NCBI GenBank assembly: GCA_902765735.1
Contig: CACXBB010000006.1
Location: 13,380 to 77,379, forward strand
Length of the DNA: 64,000 bases
Direction: 5' to 3'
From: an uncultured Eubacteriales bacterium
Lineage (GTDB): Bacteria; Bacillota; Clostridia; Christensenellales; Aristaeellaceae
The position numbers and the translations under genes were made by a program. Shown in pieces: positions 40,540 through 46,983 of this stretch (positions are counted from its first letter, which is position 1; each line of letters begins with the position of its first letter). A model generated the notes under the pieces. That model did no database searches, was not told where the DNA came from, and was given only the letters and a program-made list of their open reading frames with translations.

Positions 40540-41886
40540 TCAGGCGGAGAAGTCCTTGATGAACTTGACCAGCTGGACGGCCTCCATCGGGCCGACCACG
40601 ACGTTCCAGCCAGGCAGCTTGGCCTCGATCTCGCCCTTCATCACGGCCACCTTGCCGGGGATGATGAGGGTGCGGGACTTGATCTTGTTCTCGATATCGG
40701 CCTCATCGAAGAACTTCTTGATGGTGCCCGCGGAGAACTTGCCGGCGGCCCAGGCGGTCAGCACGGACATGCCGCTGGCGTCGGTGATCAGCAGGTTGAC
40801 GGGGCACTTGGACCGCTCGTACTCGCCGGAGACCAGGAAGTAGGTCAGGGCGAAGTCCACGGTCAGGGAGCAGACGGAGTTCTCGTCCGCGCCGTTCAAG
40901 GCGTAGATGCCGGGCTCGACCTTCATGGGCTTCTGCGGATCGGTGAAGATGTTCTGCCTTAAGCCGTACAGCGCCAGCGCCTCGGCGTAGGTGATCTTCT
41001 CCATGACGATGATGGAGCCGTAGCGCAGGGTGAAGGCGGAGGCCAGGGCGGTCTGCATGTGCACGTCGCCCTCGGCGATCTTCGCCAGGTTCACGATGGA
41101 GGGATAGCCCAGGGTGCGATCCTGATCCTTCAGGTTGCCGCGGCGCACCAGAACGGCGTTGGCGAAGGTCTCCTTCGCGTCCTTGCCGGTGCAGTCGACG
41201 ATCAGGTTCTTGTTGCCCTTGCCCTCCAGGGCCTTGATGTTGTCGTAGATCTCGGAGATGTCCGCGCCGGTCACGCCCAGGGTCACGCCCGCGGCGGTGG
41301 CCACGGCGTTCATGGCGTCCAGGTTGTCCTTGCTGGCGCCGTTCAAGATGGGCTTGCCGGCCTTGCAGACCTCCAGCGCGGCCTTGGCGACCTCGGCGTC
41401 GGCGCAGTTGAGCACCAGCGCGCGGTCGGCGGCCATGGCCTTGTTGACCAGCGCCACGTACTTGTCGGCGCCGTTGCCCGCGTAGTTCAGGAACAGGAAC
41501 TCCACGTACTCGCGCTCGCCGATGCGCTCGTAGTCGACCTTCTTGATCTCGGCGATCTTCTGGTCGATCTCGGCGTCGTCCATGCAGGAGCACAGGGTGA
41601 CCGCGAACAGGTTGCGGTTGACGAGGGTCTTCTCATGCCTGAACAGCACGGTCTCGCCGCCCAGCTTGTGCTCGTTGGCGCCGGTGCCGACGGTGATGGT
41701 CTTCATCAGGGGGGCGGTGGACTCGGACAGGGTGGCCAGCGCCTCGGCGGACATGTGGGGACACTTATCGATGGACACGGAGCCCTGGGCGACCTTCATG
41801 GCGAACGCCATACAGGTGGGGCTGCCGCACTCCTTGCAGTTCTTCTTGGGAGTCAGCTTAAAGATGTCAAGACCTTTCAGTGCCAT
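40540..41886 (-). CDS. acsC: Corrinoid/iron-sulfur protein large subunit
   Basis: 448 aa. The N-terminal [4Fe-4S] domain has Cys17, Cys20, Cys25 and Cys42 (NCKECGSPTCMAF...KCPHM), then a TIM barrel and a C-terminal cobalamin-binding region. With AcsD it forms the CFeSP that carries a methyl group from AcsE to acetyl-CoA synthase. It starts 24 bp after acsD ends, with AGGAGG in front. Confidence 0.95.
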   Translation of the reverse strand: MALKGLDIFKLTPKKNCKECGSPTCMAFAMKVAQGSVSIDKCPHMSAEALATLSESTAPLMKTITVGTGANEHKLGGETVLFRHEKTLVNRNLFAVTLCSCMDDAEIDQKIAEIKKVDYERIGEREYVEFLFLNYAGNGADKYVALVNKAMAADRALVLNCADAEVAKAALEVCKAGKPILNGASKDNLDAMNAVATAAGVTLGVTGADISEIYDNIKALEGKGNKNLIVDCTGKDAKETFANAVLVRRGNLKDQDRTLGYPSIVNLAKIAEGDVHMQTALASAFTLRYGSIIVMEKITYAEALALYGLRQNIFTDPQKPMKVEPGIYALNGADENSVCSLTVDFALTYFLVSGEYERSKCPVNLLITDASGMSVLTAWAAGKFSAGTIKKFFDEADIENKIKSRTLIIPGKVAVMKGEIEAKLPGWNVVVGPMEAVQLVKFIKDFSA

Positions 41887-41910
41887 GGTATATATCCTCC
41901 TTCCCCTGCT

Positions 41911-42855
41911 TTACATCAGGCTGTCGATGAACTTCGAAATGGTGGCGACAGCGGCAGGGTGCCTCATGATGACCAGATTGGAGCCGCCCACCAGACAGGC
42001 GGAGGCGGTGCACACTTCCATCTCGATGCCGCGCTCGTCCAGGGGGCCCCACTCGGGAGACTCCTCCTCGGGAGACATGGACTCCTTGACGCCCCAGGTC
42101 TCGGGAGAGACGGGGGTCACGATGGGCATCTGAAGCTGCTTGTCGCTCTGGGCAAGGGCGGCGGCCTTCACGCGGTCCAGCGTGGAGGACAGATACTCGA
42201 AGCCATAGCCGGCGGCGGAGGAGCCCACGTTCATGCACACGGAGGCGTCCGGCACGCCCAGCTGGGAAAGCAGCACGTTGAGCTGCTTGGCCAGGTTGAT
42301 ATCCACGGCGGATTCCGCGCCGACCTTCTGGTTGTAGGCCAGACCGGCGGAAGCGCCGACGTTCTTGTAGTTCTCCTCACGGGCGGAGAGCACGAGGATG
42401 TTCTTGCCCTGCAGCGCGTCGGAGACGGCGTTGAAGATCTGGGCGTCCTTCTCGATGTTCTTGCAGCCCATCACGAGGATCGGCATCTCCACGGCGTCGG
42501 CGACGGCCTTGGCCAGCGCGACGCAGTCCTCGACGGACTTGTTCTCGCCGTTGGGATCGGCGGACTCAAAGTGCAGGCAGATGGCGGAGGCGCCCTCCAT
42601 GGACTGGGCCTTCACGGCCATGTCGACCACGGAGTCGCACCCGGCGTAGAACGCCTTGATGCCGTCGGACACGCAGCCCTCCAGGCCCTTGTCGGAGATC
42701 TCGACGGCGATCCTGGGCTTGTTGGCGATGGGCGCGTCAAAGGTGTAGAAGGGCAGTACATTTTCGCCGCCGATCACGATGCTCTTGTCGCCCGTGCCGA
42801 GGGTGACGGCATTGATCTTGGCGCTGAACGCCTGCTTTTTCGGAGTGAAAGCCAT
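41911..42855 (-). CDS. acsD: Corrinoid/iron-sulfur protein small subunit
   Basis: 314 aa. A TIM-barrel protein: GGENVLPFYTFDAPIANKPR, ICLHFESADPNGENKSVEDC and STLDRVKAAALAQSDKQLQMPIVTPVSPETWGVKESM are hallmarks of AcsD/CdhD. It pairs with AcsC. The end near residue 285 (CTASACLVGGSNLVIMRHP) matches the family. It is placed between cooC and acsC. Confidence 0.94.
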   Translation of the reverse strand: MAFTPKKQAFSAKINAVTLGTGDKSIVIGGENVLPFYTFDAPIANKPRIAVEISDKGLEGCVSDGIKAFYAGCDSVVDMAVKAQSMEGASAICLHFESADPNGENKSVEDCVALAKAVADAVEMPILVMGCKNIEKDAQIFNAVSDALQGKNILVLSAREENYKNVGASAGLAYNQKVGAESAVDINLAKQLNVLLSQLGVPDASVCMNVGSSAAGYGFEYLSSTLDRVKAAALAQSDKQLQMPIVTPVSPETWGVKESMSPEEESPEWGPLDERGIEMEVCTASACLVGGSNLVIMRHPAAVATISKFIDSLM

Positions 42856-42888
42856 GTTGTATTCCCCCTGTTTGTCGTTGTGCCTGGG

Positions 42889-43662
42889 TTATAAGCCCAA
42901 AGTGTGCAAAATCGAGTTCAGCGCGACCTTCACCGGCGCGTCCTCTGGTACTTTGGCGCTGGGCTTGCCGTCACAGTCGTACTCGTAGACGAGCTCGTCG
43001 TGGGGTAGCACGCCCGCCAGGTCCAGTCCGTGCTTCTCGATCTCTTCCTTAACCCCGTCGCTCAGCTTGCCGTCTGGCGCGCGGTTAACGATCAGTTTCA
43101 TCTGGCCGGGTTTGAGCTCCAGCTCTCCGACCATTTCGGCGATGCGGGCAGCCGCCTGGATGCCCCGCCGGGAGCAGTCGCTGATGAGCAGCAGGGTGTC
43201 CACGTGCGGCAGCGTGCCGCGGGAGATGTGCTCCAGCCCCGCCTCATTGTCGATCACCATGTAGCTGTATTGTCCGTAGTACTTGTCCACCTGGGACTTC
43301 AACACCCCGTTGACATAGCAATAGCAGCCCTTGCCCTGGGTGCGGCCCATGACGAGCATGTCAAAGTCGTCCTCCTCGATGAGGGCGGAGTTGAACTTGT
43401 ACTCGGCGTACTCCTGCTTGGTCATGCCCGAGGGGATCGGGGACACGGGCAGCAGCTCGGCGCGGGCCATCTCCTCGCGGATGTCGCCCAGGGTGATCTC
43501 CACCTCCACGCCCAGTACCTCGTTCAAGTTGGAGTTCGCGTCGGCGTCCACCACCAGAAGCGGGCCCTTGCCCTCCCGGATGAGCTGTTCGATGATCATG
43601 CCGCAGGTGGTCGTCTTGCCGACGCCGCCCTTGCCGGCCACAGCGATTACATGCGTTGACAT
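42889..43662 (-). CDS. cooC: CooC-type nickel-insertion ATPase (CODH/ACS maturation)
   Basis: 257 aa. MinD/SIMIBI-type P-loop GKGGVGKT (residues 10-17), VDADANSNL switch, and the C-x-C motif in KGCYCYVNGVL (Cys112, Cys114), the metal site of CooC dimers. It delivers nickel to carbon monoxide dehydrogenase or acetyl-CoA synthase with ATP hydrolysis. The ATG at 43662 follows AGGAGAG. It heads the leftward acs cluster. Confidence 0.92.
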   Translation of the reverse strand: MSTHVIAVAGKGGVGKTTTCGMIIEQLIREGKGPLLVVDADANSNLNEVLGVEVEITLGDIREEMARAELLPVSPIPSGMTKQEYAEYKFNSALIEEDDFDMLVMGRTQGKGCYCYVNGVLKSQVDKYYGQYSYMVIDNEAGLEHISRGTLPHVDTLLLISDCSRRGIQAAARIAEMVGELELKPGQMKLIVNRAPDGKLSDGVKEEIEKHGLDLAGVLPHDELVYEYDCDGKPSAKVPEDAPVKVALNSILHTLGL

Positions 43663-43731
43663 GTTCTCTCCTGATTCGTGTAATTCGGGCGCGCGCGGGT
43701 TACAGAATACCGTTGCGCACTCACATCCTTT

Positions 43732-43760
43732 ATGATACCACAAACCGCGGGGTTAGGCAA
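43732..43760 (-). promoter_or_regulatory. Sigma-A promoter of cooC-acsD-acsC-acsE
   Basis: On the minus strand TTGCCT (43755-43760), 17 bp, TATCAT (43732-43737), about 70 bp from the cooC start. Confidence 0.65.
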
Positions 43761-43803
43761 GTTAAACATGTCCGAAATTGTGATAAAATAACATCTTTGA
43801 AAC

Positions 43804-43843
43804 ATAAATAAAACCCGTTCCCATCCGTATGGACGGGAACGGC
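43804..43843 (-). terminator. Terminator of the two-helix membrane protein gene
   Basis: On the minus strand CCGTTCCCGTCC, loop ATAC, GGATGGGAACGG, then GTTTTATTT. It separates this gene from cooC. Confidence 0.85.
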
Positions 43844-43852
43844 GACGATCCG

Positions 43853-44209
43853 TCATTGCTCCGGCTCCTCCGGCTGCCGGGCGCGCTTGCCCGTGCGGCG
43901 GTATTCCTCCGCCATGCGCCGCAGATTGTCCAGGGAATACTGGGCGTCCTCGGTGTTGTGGCGTATGGCCTCGCTGTTCTCGATGAGCTCCCCGAAGCCG
44001 GTGAGCAGACAGCCCGCCATCCAGGCGCACAGCGTGCCGACAACGCCGATGAGCAGGCCTACGATGAAGATCGTGAAGCCCCCCGCGCTGTCGCCCAGGC
44101 CCGCGCCGGTGATCCACACGCCGATCATGCTGATGCCCGAAGCCACCAGCACCACGAGGAATACGACCCTCGCCAGCCCCTTTATCTTTCTTCCGATATT
44201 GTCAAACAT
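43853..44209 (-). CDS. Two-helix membrane protein, unknown
   Basis: 118 aa. Helices at about residues 13-33 and 46-70, with a hydrophilic C-terminal tail (EAIRHNTEDAQYSLDNLRRM...) that could form a coiled coil. The Shine-Dalgarno AGGAG precedes the ATG at 44209. Single-gene unit with a consensus promoter and its own terminator. No function is evident. Confidence 0.75.
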   Translation of the reverse strand: MFDNIGRKIKGLARVVFLVVLVASGISMIGVWITGAGLGDSAGGFTIFIVGLLIGVVGTLCAWMAGCLLTGFGELIENSEAIRHNTEDAQYSLDNLRRMAEEYRRTGKRARQPEEPEQ

Positions 44210-44245
44210 GGTTACATCTCCTCATTATTCTGTTTATGCAACCAT

Positions 44246-44274
44246 ATTATAACATTTTTATTTCATTCTGTCAA
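44246..44274 (-). promoter_or_regulatory. Consensus sigma-A promoter
   Basis: On the minus strand TTGACA (44269-44274), 17 bp, TATAAT (44246-44251): a perfect match to both hexamers and spacing, upstream of the two-helix membrane protein gene. Confidence 0.9.
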
Positions 44275-44294
44275 GAAAATTTAATACATTTGTA

Positions 44295-44522
44295 TCATAT
44301 ACGGGTGAACAGGAATTTCTGGTTCATGCCGTTGCAGTCTGCAAACACGGTCAGATTGTCCGCGTCCCTCTCCTCCACGGTCAGCTCGGCATTGTCGTCC
44401 TTCAACAGTGCGCGCACGTAGGATACGGGATCGTCGGTCTCGATCTCGTCGAAGAACACGTCCCGCATCTGGTTGCCGGAGCAGCTGTTCTGGATCTCGC
44501 GGACCACTTCGTATTCGGCCAC
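44295..44522 (-). CDS. Small soluble protein, unknown
   Basis: 75 aa counted from a GTG at 44522 (GGGGGC seven bases upstream). The sequence EYEVVREIQNSCSGNQMRDVFFDEIETDDP is acidic with a single Cys and no recognised domain. A longer frame continues upstream to 44621, but its extra N-terminus is encoded by a family D repeat and is unlikely to be original. Neighbours are cooT and the two-helix membrane protein. Confidence 0.6.
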   Translation of the reverse strand: MAEYEVVREIQNSCSGNQMRDVFFDEIETDDPVSYVRALLKDDNAELTVEERDADNLTVFADCNGMNQKFLFTRI

Positions 44523-44831
44523 TTCTGAAGCCCCCTTTGAACAGAGTGGAGCGTGCAGAGTACAGAGTGCAGTTTTGGTAGAAATCCTTCGGATTTCTTT
44601 TGATTTAAAAAAGGACGACAAAACATACTTATGCTTCTGTGTTCAATGCTGTATCTGGCCGGCGGGCGATCAGGGCAGGCGCATCGCCGCCCCTACAACG
44701 CTTCAATCGTGGTATCCCCGGACAAACGGTCCCTTTTAATCAAACAAATCCCGCAGGGATTTGCACCAAAACTGCACTCTGCACTCTCCACTCTTCACTC
44801 TCATCTCACGGAATTATACCGTCAGTCAGCC
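44523..44831. repeat. Repeat family D copy 1 with a nested family A core
   Basis: Gene-free 309 bp. Left end GTGGAGCGTGCAGAGTACAG, core GAAATCCTTCGGATTTCTTT, then (from about 44740) AATCAAACAAATCCCGCAGG and right end TGCACTCTGCACTCTCCACT. A fragment of family A (44660-44696: GGCGGGCG...CGCCGCCCCTAC) lies inside. It separates the unknown small gene from cooT. Confidence 0.7.
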
Positions 44832-45026
44832 TCACGACGCTTTCGGCCTGACGACCACGGTCCCCCCCGTCAGATCGGCGGAGGCGATCTCGCCCTCGAT
44901 GACGGCCTCGCGGCCCATGATATCGGTCAGCGTGACGACGCCGTTCTTGCACTCGATCAGCATGACGTTTTTGAGCACCTCGTTTTCGGGGCGCTTTTCG
45001 ATCTTATACACGGTGGAAAGGCACAT
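44832..45026 (-). CDS. cooT: CooT family nickel-binding protein
   Basis: 64 aa. MCLSTVYKIEKRPENEVLKN then GVVTLTDIMGREAVIEGEI, ending in VVVRP: the small beta-barrel CooT family, whose N-terminal Cys2 takes part in nickel binding by the dimer. In Rhodospirillum CooT assists nickel delivery to CO dehydrogenase. The gene follows the His/Cys-rich protein gene by 12 bp and is probably co-transcribed with it. The Shine-Dalgarno is AAGGAGGG. Confidence 0.85.
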   Translation of the reverse strand: MCLSTVYKIEKRPENEVLKNVMLIECKNGVVTLTDIMGREAVIEGEIASADLTGGTVVVRPKAS

Positions 45027-45038
45027 GTGAAACCCTCC

Positions 45039-45476
45039 TTACTTCATCGCGGCCAGCACGGTGGACAGCCGCATGTTGCCCTTTTCAAAGTCGGAGACCG
45101 CCTGCATCACCTGGTCGTACCCGGCAGGGTCCCCCAGCTCCTTTAAACGCCCGGCCAGCTGGGCCAGCTCGTTGGCGTGGGCGGTGTTGTGGTTGACCAT
45201 GTACTGCATCAGCGCCACGATCTCCGCGCGGGGGTCCATGTCGCAGGACTTGCAGTCGCTTGCGCAGTTCGCCGCGCCGGGACAGCCGTGGGGATGCCCG
45301 TGGTCGCCCTCGTGGGTGTGGGGATGGCTGTGCGCATGCTCGTGGGGATGGGTGTGCGTGGTGCCGTCGGCGTGGGTGTGCTCGTGCGCGTGGGTATGGA
45401 TATGCTCGTGCGCGTGCTCGTGGTCGTGGGGAATGCCGTGCTCGTGCATATGCTCGTGATCGTGCTCGTGGCTCAT
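45039..45476 (-). CDS. His- and Cys-rich putative nickel-binding protein
   Basis: 145 aa. Residues 1-63 are more than a third histidine (SHEHDHEHMHEHGIPHDHEH then further HxH runs), followed by a Cys-rich hinge (GCPGAANCASDCKSC; Cys65, 71, 75, 78) and a helical C-terminal part (AEIVALMQYMVNHNTAHANE...). It resembles nickel storage or delivery proteins by composition only. The ATG at 45476 follows AGGAGGAG. It is first gene of the cooT unit and divergent from a regulator with a similar His-rich head, including the shared stretch HGIPH. Confidence 0.8.
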   Translation of the reverse strand: MSHEHDHEHMHEHGIPHDHEHAHEHIHTHAHEHTHADGTTHTHPHEHAHSHPHTHEGDHGHPHGCPGAANCASDCKSCDMDPRAEIVALMQYMVNHNTAHANELAQLAGRLKELGDPAGYDQVMQAVSDFEKGNMRLSTVLAAMK

Positions 45477-45511
45477 GTGTAACTCCTCCTCAATCATCCT
45501 TACTGCCCACC

Positions 45512-45540
45512 ATTATACCCCAATCCCGGCGTTTTGTAAA
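45512..45540 (-). promoter_or_regulatory. Sigma-A promoter of the His-rich protein-cooT unit, G-rich spacer
   Basis: On the minus strand TTTACA (45535-45540), 17 bp, TATAAT (45512-45517). The spacer GCCGGGATTGGGG has G-tracts of the sort recognised by CsoR/RcnR-family repressors, and the divergent gene encodes such a protein. Confidence 0.7.
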
Positions 45541-45576
45541 ACCCCTCCCCGGGGATTCCAACATAAAATTGATTTT

Positions 45577-45630
45577 AATTTTACCGTTGTCGCCGCCCGG
45601 GGCATTGCAAAGCCGGGCGGCATCGGGTAA
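45577..45630. promoter_or_regulatory. Candidate operator/hairpin upstream of the CsoR-type gene
   Basis: GCCGCCCGG and CCGGGCGGC form 9-bp inverted arms around a 12-nt loop, just before the regulator's ribosome site. It may be an operator or an RNA hairpin in the leader. Confidence 0.45.
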
Positions 45631-45654
45631 AATGGAGGTGAGGTGATAGTACAA

Positions 45655-46065
45655 ATGTCCGAGCATCACGATCACGAGCACGATCATGAGTATATGCACG
45701 CCCACGGCATCCCCCACTCCCACGACCATGAGCATGACCACGACCATGACCACGATCACGACCACGACCACTGCCACGCGCACGGCCACCACAGCCACAC
45801 CCACAGCCACGAGCACACCAAGGCCGTGCTGAACCGGCTGTCCCGGGCCATCGGCCATCTGCAGTCGGTGCGCACCATGGTGGAGGAGGGCCGCGACTGC
45901 TCCGAGGTGCTGATCCAGATCGCCGCGGTGCGCTCCGCCATCGACAACACCGGCAAACTGATACTGCAGGACCATCTCAAGCATTGCATCGTGGACGCCG
46001 CCGCCGAGGGCGACCAGCAGGCCATCGACGATCTGTGCCAGGCGATCGACAAGTATATGAAGTAG
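45655..46065 (+). CDS. CsoR/RcnR-family metal-sensing repressor with His-rich N-terminal extension
   Basis: 136 aa. Residues 1-52 are a His-rich tail ([20 protein letters not shown], then HD repeats). From 54 on is the four-helix CsoR/RcnR (DUF156) domain: [47 protein letters not shown]. Candidate ligands are Cys82, His107 and Cys111. Family members bind Cu(I), Ni(II) or other thiophilic signals and release DNA on binding. With cooT and a His-rich protein divergent to it, nickel is my inference; the Cys-His-Cys set also fits Cu(I). The start is ATG 45655; a GTG at 45643 is an alternative. Confidence 0.85.
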   Translation: MSEHHDHEHDHEYMHAHGIPHSHDHEHDHDHDHDHDHDHCHAHGHHSHTHSHEHTKAVLNRLSRAIGHLQSVRTMVEEGRDCSEVLIQIAAVRSAIDNTGKLILQDHLKHCIVDAAAEGDQQAIDDLCQAIDKYMK

Positions 46066-46091
46066 TAAGAATGTAAAATCATACGAAACGG

Positions 46092-46120
46092 TTGCATATT
46101 TCTTCGGTTCGCGCTATAAT
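46092..46120 (+). promoter_or_regulatory. Sigma-A promoter of folT-folC
   Basis: TTGCAT (46092-46097), 17 bp, TATAAT (46115-46120). The transcript would carry about 275 nt of leader before folT. Confidence 0.8.
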
Positions 46121-46126
46121 GGGCGT

Positions 46127-46210
46127 GAACGGAGGGTTATCGGCACGAAAGCTGGCGGCGAGAGATGCAGCGGTCCGTCAAATCACGCTTGAGTCGAAGA
46201 AATCAGAGTT
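46127..46210 (+). other. Unassigned leader RNA segment before the THF aptamer
   Basis: Eighty-odd bases transcribed ahead of the THF aptamer (GGAGGGTTATCGGCACGAAA...). It has potential small hairpins, but I recognise no known motif. Confidence 0.4.
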
Positions 46211-46211
46211 C

Positions 46212-46320
46212 GGATTGTATGAGTAGGAATGGCGCGTCAAGTACCGGCGGATGGGAGGTTGCCGCCGGGCGAAGGAGCGGTTCGCTCCGCGATGCCATTA
46301 TCGCATCCGCTAACACAATC
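46212..46320 (+). ncRNA. Tetrahydrofolate (THF) riboswitch
   Basis: GATTGT (46213-46218) pairs with ACAATC (46315-46320) to close the aptamer. Inside, AATGGCGCGTCAAGT, the stem CCGGCGG/CCGCCGG, GAGCGGTTCGCTC and GCGATGCCATTATCGCATCC follow the THF-I riboswitch plan. It precedes folT, a known member of this regulon. Confidence 0.85.
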
Positions 46321-46372
46321 GCGTATTCCCCATATGGCTTGTCGTATGGGCGTTACAACTGAATGAAATCAA

Positions 46373-46400
46373 CCTCCTCCAACGAAATGGAGGCTTTTTT
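46373..46400 (+). promoter_or_regulatory. Hairpin that includes the folT Shine-Dalgarno
   Basis: CCTCC (46376-46380), loop AACGAAAT, GGAGG (46389-46393), then CTTTTTT directly before the folT ATG. GGAGG is the ribosome site, so the same hairpin could hide it or act as a terminator. It is the likely expression platform of the THF riboswitch. Confidence 0.7.
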
Positions 46401-46982
46401 ATGCGCAGATACACCACCAAGATGCTGGTCACGCTGGCCCTGCTGTCGGCCATCGGCGTGATCCTGGCGCGATTCATCGTCCCCATGCCGAACCCCTACA
46501 TGCGCTTTTCCATCGAGGCCGTGCCCTTCATCGTGGCGGGCTTCCTGTACGGTCCGATCCCCGGAGCCCTGGTGGGCTTTGTGGCGGACTTCGTGGGCTG
46601 CCTGTTCTCCGGCTACGGCTACAACCCCGTCTTCGCCGTCCCTCCGGTGCTGATCGGTCTGTGCGCCGGGCTTCTGCGCCCGATGCTGTACAAGAAGGTC
46701 ACCTACTTCCGCATACTGGGCGCGTTCATCCCGGCGGTGATCGTGGGCAGCGTGCTGTGGCAGAGCTACTGGCTGTCCTTCTTCTACGGCTCCCACTCCT
46801 GGGCATGGTTCCTGGGCACCCGGGCGATACAGTTCGCCGTCACCTCGCTGGTGAACGCGGCGGTGATCTTCGGCCTGTTCAAGAGCCGCGTGTTCGACAC
46901 GCTGCACCTGTGGCCGCCGGTCGCCCTGAAGGAGGTCCGGGAGAACGACACCCATCACGCGATAGAGAGGGCAGTGAAGTGA
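46401..46982 (+). CDS. folT: Folate ECF transporter S component FolT
   Basis: 193 aa with about six membrane helices. The segment RFIVPMPNPYMRFSIEAVPFIVAG, then GPIPGALVGFVADFVGC and GYGYNPVFAVPPVLIGLCAG, matches the FolT family of energy-coupling factor transporters. It binds folate for import with a shared EcfAAT module that is not in this window. The THF riboswitch in the leader supports the folate assignment. It lies 1 bp upstream of folC. Confidence 0.9.
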   Translation: MRRYTTKMLVTLALLSAIGVILARFIVPMPNPYMRFSIEAVPFIVAGFLYGPIPGALVGFVADFVGCLFSGYGYNPVFAVPPVLIGLCAGLLRPMLYKKVTYFRILGAFIPAVIVGSVLWQSYWLSFFYGSHSWAWFLGTRAIQFAVTSLVNAAVIFGLFKSRVFDTLHLWPPVALKEVRENDTHHAIERAVK

Positions 46983-46983
46983 C

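Noticed and set aside
41059..42894. Long plus-strand frame opposite acsC/acsD
   Set aside because: Antisense shadow of two recognised genes; no ribosome site.
45290..45475. Repetitive GTG/CATG-rich DNA resembling a tandem or CRISPR-like array
   Set aside because: It is simply the His codons of the His-rich protein; unit lengths vary and there are no spacers or cas genes.
45715..45810. ACCATGACCACGA tandem-like repeat
   Set aside because: Encodes the HD repeats of the CsoR-type regulator's N-terminus; not a separate repeat element, though slippage may vary its length.
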